64,000 nt of DNA, taken from positions 7,149,001-7,213,000 of the forward strand of contig NC_065874.1 of assembly GCF_933775445.1 (NCBI RefSeq), in the 5' to 3' direction. The notes under the pieces were generated by a model. The model saw only the letters and a list, made by a program, of their open reading frames with translations. It had not been told where the DNA came from and did not search any database. Below, one piece after another: positions 10,005 to 23,183 of the stretch (positions are counted from its first letter, which is position 1; the number at the start of each line of letters is the position of its first letter). The DNA comes from Argentina anserina (taxonomy: Eukaryota > Streptophyta > Magnoliopsida > Rosales > Rosaceae). The translations under genes were made by a program, and so were the position numbers.

Positions 10005-12690
10005 ACTGTTATAACTTATAAGGGTATTGTGCAACATAACATGGAATCATACCATGATCACAATCGATTATCCTTCTTCCAACACCATTGTCATCAAAGG
10101 GAGAACCATCTTCATTAAGGCAACATACATGTAAACAAACACGATGTATAATTGACTCGGGGTTATAGAGAAAAAGATTGTGCGCCTACTAATTGGATCG
10201 AGAGGGCAAAAGATCAGTCGTCACTGAATTGTTTTAAAACTAATACCGAATATCTACATATACATCTGTCTATACATTCAATGGACAAAACTGATCTAAG
10301 AGCAAAAATGGCCTATGATGTCAAAATGAAAGATTTGTTGATAACATAAAATTACTCGCAAAGACTTGAAGAACTCACCAAACTGCTTCTACTTTGTTAT
10401 TAATCACATATCTCCAACTATGATATCTGCAAATACAAAAGCATGTTAGTCACTAATTAATGTTAAAACTTAAAAAAAGAAAATTACTAAATTCTTTTAA
10501 GGCTCCATGATTTCTCAATTTAAGATATCCCTCATGCAATTCATATACATTTTCTAATTAACTATATCGAATTACAGATACATTTTCTTTTTTCAGTGAT
10601 GGCCAATAATGCATCACATTATAAATGCAATTATTTACACTCATTTATTTGTTTTTCTCCAACACCCACATTATTAGCAATTGGTACTTTTTCACATAAT
10701 CTTGAATCGAATAAAACTATGCTCATTCATTCCTCATATTAGAATGTTCATTTGTCATTCGTTATGAAAATATTATTCTTTATTATCTCGTGTAGAATTA
10801 TTATTGTCAGGAATCATTGTTCATTTAAGAATTCTCATGTAGCCTCTACCGTCTCTAAACCATGTACAAAGAAAGAAAAGGTACACTACATGCACTTTTT
10901 TAGCAGACCCAACTAACCCTGACAACTACAACCTGCACACATAGCCTATAAAGATATAGGTGCCCTCTAAATCAAAGTTCAAACTATTGAGTTCTTTGTC
11001 ACAACTTGCTATTAATCAAAATTTAATTTCACGATTACAAAAATAGTAGAAACAAAGTCATTAGACCCTAAGAAGAATCAACCACCCCATTTTGGCGAAT
11101 AGTATAAGGGGAGGGGGGGGGAGAGTATGCTTCCTTTACTTCCTTACTTTTCTAAGAACCCACAAACATAAATCCAAAATAAAGCAGTTCATTCAAAAAA
11201 ATACATTTATTTCGATCTAGAAAAGAAAACCCGGTGATCATCAACATGAAATAAAAATAATGAATATTTATGATAAAGTCAGGATCATTTTATTGGTATG
11301 ATCTCATATGAGATCCCTATAAATAATCTTAACAAAATTCAACCTGTATGAAAATAATAAAAATATCATGTGTTAATTGATGACATTACATATCTTATTT
11401 CCAGACCATGTTTACACAGTAAAATCTTGTCTGACCCCTAACTGCTTAATTTGGTTGATGAGATATCTACCCCTTGCCATTATGGCCTAAGTGTATGGTG
11501 ACTCTTTCAACTATATTAAATCTTAGAGTTAATATCCTATCAATCTGTATAGCTTTACCCAATTGAATAGGTCTCGAATTATGCGCACCGTCTCCACTCA
11601 TAGTTAATATGGCAGCCCATATGCAAATGGCCATGATATGTAGTTCATTCGACAAAGTACTTTACCTCTTTTTTTTAGTTTTGTCATCGATAAAATCTAC
11701 TAATCGAGCAGTCATAATAAGTAAGGTGAATGGACGAAAATAACTTACCAAGCCTCTCCCGCTAGCAATCCTAACTAATTTACCGTATCCATTATTTACT
11801 TATTTAAGTTGTCAAATTTTCAGACCTAACAAATACGTGAAATCACTTGGCATTTCATTTGATGGAAGGAAGCAGACAACATCAAACCTGTAAGCTTGTT
11901 AGAGCTGCAAAGTATCCACGAACATCACTATTGGCGTACCCCCATCCTTCGAGATTTGCAATGGATAAAAATTTTCCTGCCCGCCCTGCTAGCATTCTGA
12001 AAGATAAATACGACAGTGAAAGAGTTGCTACCTAAATTTGAGACCTAATCCAACCACATTATCTTCATAGCACAATTTCTTGAATAATTCTAAAACATCA
12101 CTAACCCATTTCCTTTTTGTAGCGGTGATAATCATCCTTTAAAAAATATTTGATTAAGCTGATAGAACTACAAATAATTTACAGTGTGGGAGTTACCAAT
12201 GCCATAAGAATGTGTGAGTTACCAGGCACATATTTGTTCAACAGTGTACACTTTAAGACCTTCAAAGCAAAGGAACAAACTTTAAGCTGAATGCAAGTTA
12301 CATGGAATGTTAACCGAATCTAAGTCTTAATGTTTGATATATTAAAGCCACATTATGTGCATGCTTAAGCATTACCACAAATACCCCTTAGTACTGTAAT
12401 TTCTTAGTTCATTATGAAAACAAAATTCCCAGAGAATCTAGTGGTACATACATTTAAACTCCCCTAGCTTGGTGCGCTTATGCCTCCCACCATAGACAAC
12501 AACAATGGGACGCCTCTTCTTGTCCCTCTTATTATGGCTAGTTCTCTTGGAATCTTCGACTTATATGGAGCCATCTATCACAAATGCTTTCTTCAAGTTG
12601 AGGTACTTGAGGAATTTTTTAAAAGCCTTGACATTGTCATGATTTGCGATCCCGTAGAAATCTCTAGATCATGATTGAAATCATCCACTT
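10005..12690 (-). pseudogene. Captured exon-like segments in the Helitron (3' part), unidentified gene
   Basis: Read on the minus strand, several open stretches bounded by AG and GT appear. About 12440-12680 reads RDFYGIANHDNVKAFKKFLK and, after one in-frame stop, KKRRPIVVVYGGRHKR. The clearest, 11888-11996 (109 nt), has TTTCAG before it and GTTTG after it and reads LAGRAGKFLSIANLEGWGYA onward. 11467-11655 contains GDGAHNSRPIQLGKAIQIDR. 10370-10430 reads YHSWRYVINNKVEAVW. 10005-10140 contains EDGSPFDDNGVGRRIIDCDH. I do not recognise the protein. The stop and the scattered order suggest a decayed captured gene. Alternatives are a real unidentified host gene or chance open frames. Confidence 0.4.
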
Positions 12691-13479
12691 CCTACACACC
12701 ATAATTCACATAGAAAGAAGTATATCAACAATGTGGGCAATCAATATACATCTAAATTCACTTCCTAACTATACTATCAGTTTTGAATAACAAAAACATC
12801 ATCATGGGGACAATCAAAGTTAGAGGGACAAACTGCATGGACAATCCGATAAAACTGAAATAACTTGAATATCAACATAGCATTTCCAATTCGTGCATAA
12901 GAAAATGAGAATTGATAAAGAAACAGTCTCATTATTAAGTAAATTAATGTTGTTTTTCTTTTCTATATCATTCTGATATATAGTTCTTTCGGTTCTAATA
13001 ACTAAAGCAGAAATTGGCTATTAAAACAAAGAAATAACACATCTCACTTGGAAACAAAACCAAAAAAAAAAAGAAGCAATCCCAGCACCGACAAAGACCA
13101 AATCATATAAACAGTTGACAAAGCCAATTATGAAAGCCATAACCAAAACACTACTCTCGCCTTGCAAACTTAGAACTGTACTTGAATAAGAAAAAACAAA
13201 CAAACAGGGGAGAAATAAAAAATGGCAAAAAAAAAAACACAGATGTTTGGTGGAAGAAGCAGAAAGAATAAGAGATGAAATAACCCCTAGGAAATATTGT
13301 CATTACTCATGGAAGGAAAAAAACAACTTTTAATTACTGAATTGATGCCTTTTATGTGCAATTCAGGATACTTCAACATTCTTTGCATGTTAAAGGATAA
13401 CATGACAGAATTATCATAATAAACGAATAGCAATTGTAAAACTTGTAACTCAACAAACTACTAAAATTCAGTAATTAAC

Positions 13480-16400
13480 TAAACATTTACCTTGAATAAC
13501 TTCAAAACCAATATCAATCAATCCTTGTAACTATAAACTGCTCAGAAGTACCTGCAAAGGAAATACCATAGACTTAAATTAATGAAACTATGAAACAGAA
13601 CATGTAAAAGTTTTACCCTTGCCAAACTCATAAAAAAACAATCACGTATCATCCAAAACGAAGCTAGAAAATTGACATGCATTAATCTTAATTATATTGA
13701 ATACACCCAAAACTTAATAACAAAATGATAACTAAGCTGAAAGAACTACCTCTGGAACAATTTGAGCTGCTTTAAAAGGACATGAACACCTATTACTGAA
13801 ATGAAAATACTGGAATAAATAATTTTAATCTATAGCTACATAATTCAATCTGCAAGCCAAAAAAAGAGAATTCAATCTACACCCCATAAATGCAGGACAA
13901 TTATACCACCATATAAACCCAACAACTCTTCTTATGCTGATCTGCCAAAAATTATGATTATTTAAAAAATAAATTAAGATAAGCCTAACTTGAAGTGCTT
14001 GATTTTCCTCTTCTTTGGCTGCTACTTTGGGAAAATAATCAAATTTCCTGTCAAATTGAAAGATTAGTTAAGGCATGAAATAACCAATAATGAGGGAAAA
14101 TTCCAACTGTGTATCTGAAACGATATGGAATAGCAAATTCCAATCAAGCGCAAATGTATCATGAATAAACCAATGAAAACGAATGAGCATCAATAGAATT
14201 TGATCATACCATCCCATCGCTATTACTTCAATATCTGTTTAACTAATTCAATTTTAGTTCATTGCTATATGGGTCTGTTCATTATCCCTCAAGTGATATA
14301 CATATTGCAATGAATAATGGTTAAAGTTAGAGTCCACATAAGTTAGATTATCAAATATCAATATTTCTTATATAAGCATTGAAATTTAAAAATAAAGGTT
14401 ACTGGGACTGGTAAAGGCCCGCATGGCCTAGGCTTTAAAAAAATAAAGGTTCTTAAAAGTTTGAACAAAACACATAAGAGTCATGGAAAAATAGTTATGA
14501 AACCTTGAAACTAAAGCAATGCCAAATTTGGATAGATGTACAAAAGGACCATAAGAAAAACTTTTATTTATCACCAAGATCTACCAAAAGTGTAACACAT
14601 GAAAGCTTTCAAAAGTTCAGAATTGCTGGCAAGAAAAATCGAACCAATAAAAGGACAGTAATGAGGTCAATTCCCAATGTACAATATGTAACAGTTCTTT
14701 AATAGATAGGCAGCAAATGAAGCAGACAAATATATTTCCTTGTTACCGCTCACGTACTTTAAAAATATTTTGATCACTTGGTAACTACAAACACTAAACA
14801 TTTATATTTCCTTTAATTATATTGATAGGAGGATCATAAAGTAATGAAGTAAAAATTTCAATCGACATTGACGGAGATTTGCAATGTCGCAGAGGAAAAT
14901 ATTGCCTATAGCTTAGTAGTTCTTTTCAGTTTGTAGCCTGGTGTTCATTTAAAAATGAAACTAATTATGCAGTTACTTATTTAATCAATGACTATGACTA
15001 TGGCATAGAATGACGTCCAGTATCACACACAACATGATAGAATAGCAATCTAAGCTCATCTGATACTCAATCATATACATACATATACTAAAAGCTCTTA
15101 TTATGCTATAACCAATGCCACCATCAAAACCATTGAAACGAAACGACCCAGAAGAAGAAGAAGACAGTAGGAACAAAAGGAAGAGAATAATTTGAAGAAA
15201 AAAAAAAGCTTTCAAGAACACAGAAACTAATGACTAAATTGAAGGAAACCACTAACAATTACTCTCAGCAAGAAAGAAGGCATGCAACATAAAAAACCCA
15301 TGACCAAAACTGAAATCAAACAAAACCCCACAAAAAAAAAACGAATTCCTTCGTCACATACCATTTAGCAGAGCAGTGACGATGATTTTCTTTGGAAACG
15401 GCGTCCTTTATTTGACAATGACCACTTATCGAGTTACAAAGGAAGAACACGAAAGTCGCAAATGAAATCAAAGAAAACTCATCCCTAACTCAATGAATTT
15501 CTATCTTTCTCAAGAGACCACCTATTCCATGATCCAATTATGTTCGTCTGAAGGCAGAGCATATGAGAGCAAGAAAACAGAGAGAGACAGGAGCTGAGTG
15601 AACAGAAGCAGAGGTGGGCTGGTCATCGTTCTCCTGCGTTTGAAGAAATTAAGGAAAATAATATACCCAAATGTTACTAAGTAGTAAATTATGAGTTAAA
15701 ATTGAGGAAAAAAGCCAATTTCATCCCGAAGTGTTGTAAATCTTTTGAATGAAAAGAAAACCACATGCCGCCTCTACCCTTTCCTAACAAAATTTCTCCA
15801 CCAGACCAGAAAAATTTAAAACTATCACAAACACATTCACACATATAATCCGAAAGGCAATAAAACCAAAATTGATTGCATGCAAAATAGACTAAACCAC
15901 CACCCAACAATTTAATGATATTAAAATATGGTCTTTTTATCTGAATCCGAGAACAATATGAAAAACAATCAATCACATAACCACAACCAACACCCCCATA
16001 ACTCGATTGATATAAGATAACCCAATCATTTGACTTTGTTTTTATAACTGTATGCTCATGATAAAGTAAAACTAAAAACCTTGATAACAATGAAAGAAGA
16101 AACATATTTACAATTCACAAAAATCAACCAAATTCGACAACCAATAACTACCAAGAGATACAGAAGAATCCATATAACAACCAAGAGATACAGAATAACC
16201 CATATGATGATGGAAGAAGACATTCGCAAATTCAGTAATAACTATATGTAAAGAATTTAAAATTTTCTAGATGGTTAACCTACACTTTCTTCAGATAGTC
16301 TCTTGCTTCTGCTCTTTGCAAAACCAAATTCTCAATTGATCAATGAACAAAATAAAATAAAAAAGCAAAATCAGAACAAAAGCCAGCAAGAGACAGATTA

Positions 16401-16665
16401 CCCAGACTTTGAAGACCTTATCTTTGTTCTTTTCGCTTCTGCTTCCGAATTCTCAGAGATAGCCAAAATCTTGTGACTGAACAAAACATTCAGCAAAAAT
16501 ATAGAGATCATCAGATGAAAACCTAGAAGAAGAGCTCAAAATGGAATTCGAATCTAACTCACCACTTTGATCACTGTCGATCAAAAATAACTGTCCCAAG
16601 CCATTTATTTTCATTTTCGGAGAGAAGCGCAGAGGGAGAAAAAGATGGAGAGAAGGGGGCAGCGT
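13480..16665 (-). pseudogene. Captured exon-like segments in the Helitron (5' part)
   Basis: Nearer the Helitron 5' end, minus-strand pieces with splice-like borders include ~14050-13990 (acceptor GACAG, reading FDYFPKVAAKEEENQALQ, donor GTTAG), ~13790-13745 (reading NRCSCPFKAAQIVPE, donor GTAG) and ~13550-13490, whose best frame is broken by a small ATTG duplication. Around 16600 an ATG begins MKINGLGQLFLIDSDQS before a GTGAGT donor, preceded by a CT-rich leader-like stretch. These may be the 5' exons of the same captured gene as at 10005-12690. I cannot join them into one frame or name the product, so this is a tentative reading. Confidence 0.3.
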
Positions 16666-16893
16666 CAATCTCGACCAGTCGAGCTCCTATATAGCTGCCT
16701 CGCTAGTTGCATGGTAAACAACTTAATCAGACACGCGGTAGCAGCCGGGCTCGCCAGACAGCAACACAGGGCATTGGAACAAATAAATAGAAAACTATGG
16801 GCAAAAGGGTCCGTAAACGGAAAATTAAGGGCAAAAATATATTTTCCTCCGTGGAATGAACAGTGCAGGAAGTGTTGTGCTTTAGTATATAGA

Positions 16894-17449
16894 ATTTGCA
16901 CGCTTCAATTTGCACCCATGTTGTGTTCTCATCCTGTTAACCTGCTACATGCACCCTTATGATTGGCCACTGTCCTTAATTATATTCCTTGCATTATGCA
17001 TCTTGATGTAAAGACCAAAACAGAGAATAAGATGAATAGAACAACCAATGCAGCCATGCAGGGTATTAATATGAGTTCTTATAATCAAGTCAATATTGAA
17101 GGTGCATCATGCATGAACTCAAAACTCGGAATCTGTGAGTTACCAAATTCTCGGATTTTTTTATATGATGCATTTAATATCATCATCACACATGCTCAGT
17201 GCCAAGAGTTAAGACCAATGCAGGAAAACAGTAAAAGGAATTAGAAAACCTAAGCCAGAGAGTAATATTCGATATTCATGCCTCCTTCAATCTGAGACAG
17301 AGTGGACTTTGCTAATTGTTACATGCATCGAGTGTTACCATATCCGATTAGTACTCGACTTCATCGCATCCTCAGATCCTCTCCTATAAATTCAGTTCAA
17401 TGCTAAGTTGTCACCCAATTGCAACAAAGAATTCTTCTATTGTGCTGTG
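16894..17449 (+). promoter_or_regulatory. Promoter region of the interrupted RLP pseudogene
   Basis: This follows the shared RLP upstream sequence (TTCCTTGCATTATG, GTAAAGACCAAAACAGAGAA, CACACATGCTCAGTGCCAAG, CAGAGTGGACTTTGC) and ends with a TATA box (CCTATAAATT, core 17385-17392) 65 bases before the pseudogene ATG at 17450. The promoter block looks intact although the gene is not, so transcription of the relic is possible. Confidence 0.65.
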
Positions 17450-19502
17450 ATGGACAACTATATCCTCTTTCTGTTGTTGTGTCCATATTTGCTGATTACA
17501 AGTGAACTTTGTTTGGGTAATGACGAAGAGAGATGAGTGCTTCTCACCTTCACACACGGACACACCATCTTACTGATCCTTCTGGCAGGCTTTCTTCTTG
17601 GTCAGGCCGCAATTGCTGTCAGTGGAGTGGTCTCTCATGCAACAACCACACTGGCCACATTGTAAAGATGGATCTCCGGAGTCCATATCCGTACACATTT
17701 TATGATATCGAGTGGGATGCGGCGGAGTACAAACACTCATTCTTGAGTGGTAAGATAAATCCTTCTTTTCTTGGCTTAAAGCATTTATATTACTTGGACC
17801 TAAGCTGGAATAATTTTCAAGGGATTCAAATTCCCAAGTTCTTGGGGAAGCTAATGAGCTTGAGGTATCTCAATCTCTCCTATGCTGCATTTTCTAGAGA
17901 GATTCCCCATTTTCTTGGTAACCTCTCGAACTTGAACTATCTTGCCCTTGACTATAGCCGTCACAGCAACGGTCTTGAAGAAATCCCTTCTTCCAAAAGC
18001 TTGAATTGGCTTTCTCATCTCTCTTCCCTGATATACCTTAATCTTGGAGGAGTTAACCTTGGCAGGGTAGGATTGAATTGGTTACATTCTGTCAGCATGC
18101 TTCCTTCACTACTAGAGTTGCATTTACCTGCATGTGGCATTAATCCCAACCAGCTTCCTCTCTCTTTACTTGCCTTAACTTTACATCCCTTTCAGTTCTT
18201 GATTTGTCTGAAAATTATTTCAATTCCATTCCCAGATGGTTTTGTGATCTTACCACTCTAAAAACACTAGATCTACACTACAATTTTTTCAGTGGTCCCA
18301 TTCCTGATGAATTTGCTTACTTCAAAAATCTTGAGCACCTTGATTTATCTGGTAGTCGACTTGAAGGTCAAATTCCCAAACTCATAGGGAACTTTTGTAC
18401 CCTAAGGACATTAAATCTTGCTGAAAATCTGTTTGAGAAGGAAGGCATACTAGATGTCTTTGAATGGTCTCACAGACTGTCTAAATACCAAGCTAGAGCT
18501 ACTAGATTTGTTCTACAATGTAGGGGAAAGCCAACTGCCTGCCTCCATAGGAAAGTTACACAAACTGCAATATCTCAACATTGGCCGCAACTTCTTTTCG
18601 GGGCCAATTCCAGAATCTATTGGAAATTTATCATCCTTGAAAGAACTAAACCTCCTTGAGAATTCTCTGAGTGGATCCATTCCTAAAAGTGTGGGACAAC
18701 TTTCTCAACTAGTTCTGTTAGACATGTCTCATAACCTTTGGGAAGGCATCCTAACAGAATTGCATTTCATAAACCTCACAAAATTAGTATCTTTTGCGGT
18801 AGGCACAGACAAGTCGCCTAAACGCTTTGTTCTTTTCCTTTTTTCTTCTGTTTTCTTTCCGGCCGTCGTCCTCTCGTGCTCATCGCCGCACTCCGGCGTC
18901 TCTCGACGTTGCCGTCAATCTTCCGCTGCTCCTCACAAGTCGCTGCCCTCCGCACTCCGACGCTCATCGATCCGCAGTCAACCCGATATTGCCATTCCGC
19001 TGCTGCTGCTGCCCCCAACGTCGTCGTTCCGCCGCTGCTGCTTCCCCGACGTCGCCATTCGACCGCGCCGCCCCTTCCACAAATTTCTCGGATCAAATTG
19101 GGTTTGAGAATTTTTTTTCAGAGGTTTGGGAATTCTATCGGAACCTCAACCTAAATACCACCCGGGTCAAATTTCAACCTGACCCAGCCCATAAACATTT
19201 CGACCCGGCCCGACCATATCCGACCCGGAAAGATTTGACCCGGATTCGATCCGACCTGGACAGATTTGACCCGTCAACTCAACCTGACCCGGTAAACCTA
19301 ACCCGACCCGGTCAATTCAACCCGACCCGGTCCGGCTAGCTTCAGTCAATGTATACTCACCGACAGTGCAAGTGCACCGGCGACAGATTGTTCTCCATCA
19401 GTGTATACTCACCGACAGTGCAAGTGCTCCGTTGACAAATTGTTCTCCATTTCTTGTATTTTTTACGGTCTAATCCCTGATTTTTACATTGTTTCCTTTT
19501 CA

Positions 19503-20441
19503 ATGGGTTCTGGACACGAAGCGGAGGGTTCTCAGCTTCCTGATGTTCCGACCTTTGAAGTATATGTCAAAGGTTCTGACAGTGGTTCATTTGGAGGCGT
19601 CAAACTCAACGGAACCAATTTCCGTAAATGGAAACGACTTATGGCTGCTCACCTTCGAAGCATGCACAAGATGGGACATGTCACCGGCGTCACTAAGGCT
19701 CCTAGTCTTGAGGATATTGTTGCCTACAATAAATGGGACGACGATGATGGTCTTGTTATGTCTGTCTTGTGGAAAGCTATGAATGATGAGATAGTTGATC
19801 TGGTGGAGGCATGTACAACTGCGCAGGCAATATAGGAGACACTGGCCGGCTTATATACTAATGATTCTGATTTCATACAGGTTCATGAGTTAATGTGCAC
19901 AACTTTGACAATACATTAGGATGGGCAACCGGTGGCGCACTATTTCACCAAACTAAAGAATATTTGGGTTGAGATTGATGTGAAACGTCCTTGCATGATA
20001 AAAAATCAAGAGGATATTGTTTGGTACCAAAAGGAGAAGGAGCTTGAACGAGTTCACCATTTCCTAAAGGGTCTTGATGCAAAGCATACCAGTGCAAAAG
20101 GCGAATTACTCCGAATGACCGAACCACCTAGCCTACTCATCGCTTTCACCTATATCCGAAAGGATGAGTCTCACCAGGAGAGTATTCTTCAGGCACCGGC
20201 TGTCGTTTCCAGTCTCACTGTTCATGCTCGATCTCCGGCACCACCCCTTCCACAAGCACCTTCTGCTCCCCTTCACCGACGAGGACCACCACCAGGCTTC
20301 GGGAATCATCCTCGTCCTCCTTGCTCTTATTGCCATGATACTAACCATGCTCGTGCGACCTGCTGGCAATTATATCGACACCTTAGGCTTAAGAGGCCTA
20401 GTTATCTTCCCCGGGCTAAAGCAGCTCTGATACCAACTTGA
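19503..20441 (+). pseudogene. Copia gag polyprotein fragment
   Basis: The ATG at 19503 opens a Copia-type gag: KLNGTNFRKWKRLMAAHL near the start, then WVEIDVKRPC and a proline-rich linker, ending with a CCHC zinc knuckle (CSYCHDTNHARATC, spacing C-x2-C-x4-H-x4-C). Gag packages the element RNA in virus-like particles. The frame is broken by TAG where the sense context suggests W (near 19833) and by a second TAG near 19919. No protease, integrase or reverse transcriptase follows, so the element is dead and partial. Confidence 0.85.
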
Positions 20442-20560
20442 ATGAGGTAATTATACTGCTTGATATTGATGAATATGATCTGATACAAGTCTAGCTATTT
20501 ATAGGAATTGATTTGAACATTAGCACTATCATTAATGATGAATCCTAGTTGTTCTACCAG
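20420..20560 (-). mobile_element. Probable LTR end and primer-binding site of a second, minus-strand Copia element
   Basis: Read on the minus strand, a TATA-like CTATAAATAG (near 20500), then TATCAGATCATATTCATC, and then TTGGTATCAGAGC (~20436-20424), which resembles the initiator-Met tRNA primer-binding site of Copia elements just inside the 5' LTR. It lies in reverse orientation against the gag frame above, and the gag frame reads through it to its stop. This suggests a chimera of two elements. LTR limits are not resolved. Confidence 0.45.
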
Positions 20561-20891
20561 TATGAGTAACATGTTTATTGCTTTACACAACTCACACACA
20601 TCTCACTTATGCTAACAAATTCCTTCATCCTTGCGAAATTGCACCGAGTTGTGAACAATTGATCTCGGAGGCAACATATTTTCTGGAAATCTACCTACAT
20701 GGATATGATCCATGGTGTCACTGCATGTACTACAGTTGCGTTCGAATTCTTGAGTGGTCACATTCCCCAGCACCTGTGCAATCTTTACGATCTCAATGTT
20801 CGGGACCTTGCTTACAACAACTTTTCAGGTACCATTCCAAAGTGTTTTAAACATATGACTTCTTTGGGAGGTAAGGAGTCTAGTCTTTGGT

Positions 20892-21300
20892 TTCTAGTCT
20901 TCTGTAATCTAATTTGGTTTATTTGAATCACTAGGAATCTTGTGCGTTTCGAATGTAAGATTTTTAATGTGTTGGAAGCCCAATGCCATCTTTTGAAATT
21001 GTTAAGAGAGTCTGCTATGCACTTCTTTCATCCTTACAAGAAGCATCACGATATGTATATTTTCTCTATTCTTGGTATCTTACAATTGTCTGCCAATACT
21101 ACCAGCTTCATCACGTCCTTTAATTTAAGGGTTTATTGGCTGAATGTTTGCTATTTGCTAGAGATTTTTATATCTATGGTTTTACATGGGTGGGTGTACA
21201 CATGCCAGATTAAGCTTTTGTTTATCCTCTTTGTTAGAGTTTATCAGACATAGGAGGTTAGGTTCTTTTATCCTCCTCATTTATTAAATAAATAAATAAA
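20892..21300 (+). mobile_element. 5'-truncated LINE tail
   Basis: A ~410-bp segment ends in an A-rich tail (ATTAAATAAATAAATAAA) and is flanked by a ~19-bp near-perfect direct repeat, AAGGAGTCTAGTCTTTGGT on the left (20873-20891) and AAGGAGTCCAGTCCTTGGT on the right (about 21300-21318). Long target duplication plus A-rich tail fits target-primed insertion of an L1-type LINE, strongly 5'-truncated; no coding domain remains. A SINE is the alternative. Confidence 0.65.
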
Positions 21301-23183
21301 AGGAGTCCAGTCCTTGGTCTTTCTTCGAATATATTGAGCAAACAACAATAGTGGCAAAAGGAAGAGAACTTGAATATGGTAGTCTCAATGTAGATTTGGT
21401 GAAAAGCATTGATCTTTCTTCAAACAACTTGGAAGATGAAGAAGAGATAAGCAGTCATTGATTTGGGTACCTTGAACTAGCCGAGGAATCATTTACATGG
21501 AGAGATTCCCTCAACCATTGGAAACTTGAGTTCGTTAGAATCACTTGATCTCTCACACAATCACCTCTTTGGAGATATTCCTCAAAGCTTGTCTTCCTTG
21601 AGCTCCTTGTCTCACTTGGCCGGACTTGTCTTATAACAACTTTTCTGGAAGAATTCCTTCAGGCAATCAACTCCAAACACTGGACAATTCATCCTATGAC
21701 GGCAATCCATCTGTAACGACCCCAAAATTTCGAGCTTAAAAACTCAAAATTCTAAAGTCGTTAAACACCAAATAATCTCAAATAAATCGAAATCATTAAA
21801 GCGTAACAGCGGATCTCATCTGAGTTTAAAATATAACTCAGTCAAGCCGATTATTACAAACCCAAATGATAATTCAACATATAACAAATGGAATTGTATA
21901 ATCCTCACAACACACTCACAAATAAAATCACACCAAATCACACACACAATCCACGCTGAAACCTCACCACGACTGGATGCGATCGACTTCGAGTCTTCGG
22001 GTCGTCACTCAATCACCACTACTCAGCACCTGCGGAAGTATCCCCTACACCATTGAATTTGGTGCACCGGGATTGCAACACAAACCCGGTAAGCTTTACA
22101 GCTCGTATGAGTAAAATATTAAAATAACTCTCGACTCATAAAAGACACAACTCCACATCAACACAGTAAAATGGAAACCATGAGAAAACGAGCAACCCAT
22201 CTGGTTACTCTAATACTTTCACAAAATGGTAACTAATGAGCGCTGGTACACGTCCGTTACCCCTCACTTAGTATACCGCTGATGTTGGGTAACCACCCGC
22301 CACCCAACATCCAAAACAAGCTGAGTACCCATGATCAGATAACCACCCGTTACCTCATGCAGTACTATGGCAGACAGACTAGAGCTCTAACTGTATCGTA
22401 ACCTTCGCCCGGCCAAAGGCTAGGTTCCGACTTGCCTCACATGTACAATAATCTCACATCATATTGTACCACACATCACGTCCGAAGACAAATCACAATA
22501 TTTCACATTTTCCGTGATAAATCATGTACAATAATCACACATCATATTGTACGTTTTAAAACTTTCACGATATATCCACAATAAAAATCATAACAGTATA
22601 TTATATAGCAAACTATATATATTCGTACTTATTTACCATTTATACAATATATACATAGTCCACTATATCCTATACATGTCATATTTCATAAACACCTGAA
22701 AATTACGTACGATAATCTCACATCATATCGTACCATTTAAATCACACACATGCACAATTTTTCTGTCACCGAAATGACTATTTTTAATGAATTAATAACA
22801 GTACGTAATTTAATGAACTATATATATATATATATGTACTTATTACCATTATACTGTATATATGTAGTCCACAAAATTATATACATGTTGTAATTCATCT
22901 GATAAACACACTTGTAAAAATGTTGAATCACCACGAAGGTAGATTCGTAATTCAGTGAGATTTTACTCACCTTATTGACTTGAGCGTAATTCCACAATTC
23001 GCGATGCTAATTCCTTTCCTCGATTTAACGATCACCTTAAAAGAATAAGAAAAGAATTTAGAATTGTTTCGTAAACCTTTAAATGCCAAAACAGTAATAT
23101 ACGGTTACTGTTCAGCAATTTTGGTTTATACGAAGTTACTGTTCACTGTTCACTATTCACGGTTACTGTACAATACTCAATTA

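Larger units (their letters stand above)
9513..16893 (-). mobile_element. Helitron-like element, non-autonomous, ~7.4 kb
   Basis: Read on the minus strand the element starts TCTATATACTAAAG (16893 downward) and ends at 9513 with a GC hairpin (CCCGC ... GCGGG), 11 bases, then CTAG, followed by host T. This is the Helitron layout: 5' TC, 3' hairpin, CTRR end, no target duplication. The base before the 5' TC is T rather than A, so the exact 5' base is uncertain by one. Both flanks belong to the duplicated RLP upstream region (compare 4838-4970), as expected for an insertion there. I see no Rep/helicase coding region. The interior contains minus-strand exon-like segments described separately. Confidence 0.68.
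18812..20616 (+). mobile_element. Copia-derived insertion, rearranged
   Basis: Between RLP segments ending GGCACAGACAA and resuming AAATTCCTTC lies about 1.8 kb of retrotransposon sequence: a CT-rich leader (18830-19100), a run of imperfect GACCCGG repeats (19160-19335), a ~52-bp tandem duplication (about 19345-19450) and a broken gag frame. No target duplication is visible at the ends and part of the RLP gene is missing, so this is an insertion combined with a deletion. Confidence 0.7.

Noticed and set aside
15689..16105. 138-codon minus-strand open frame
   Set aside because: Composition is low-complexity and hydrophobic, no family is recognised, and it lies inside the Helitron-like element without splice or start context.
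18827..19339. Overlapping open frames of 92-170 codons
   Set aside because: They are in the untranslated CT- and GACCCGG-rich leader of the Copia-derived insertion; the proteins are Ser/Pro/Arg-rich with no family.
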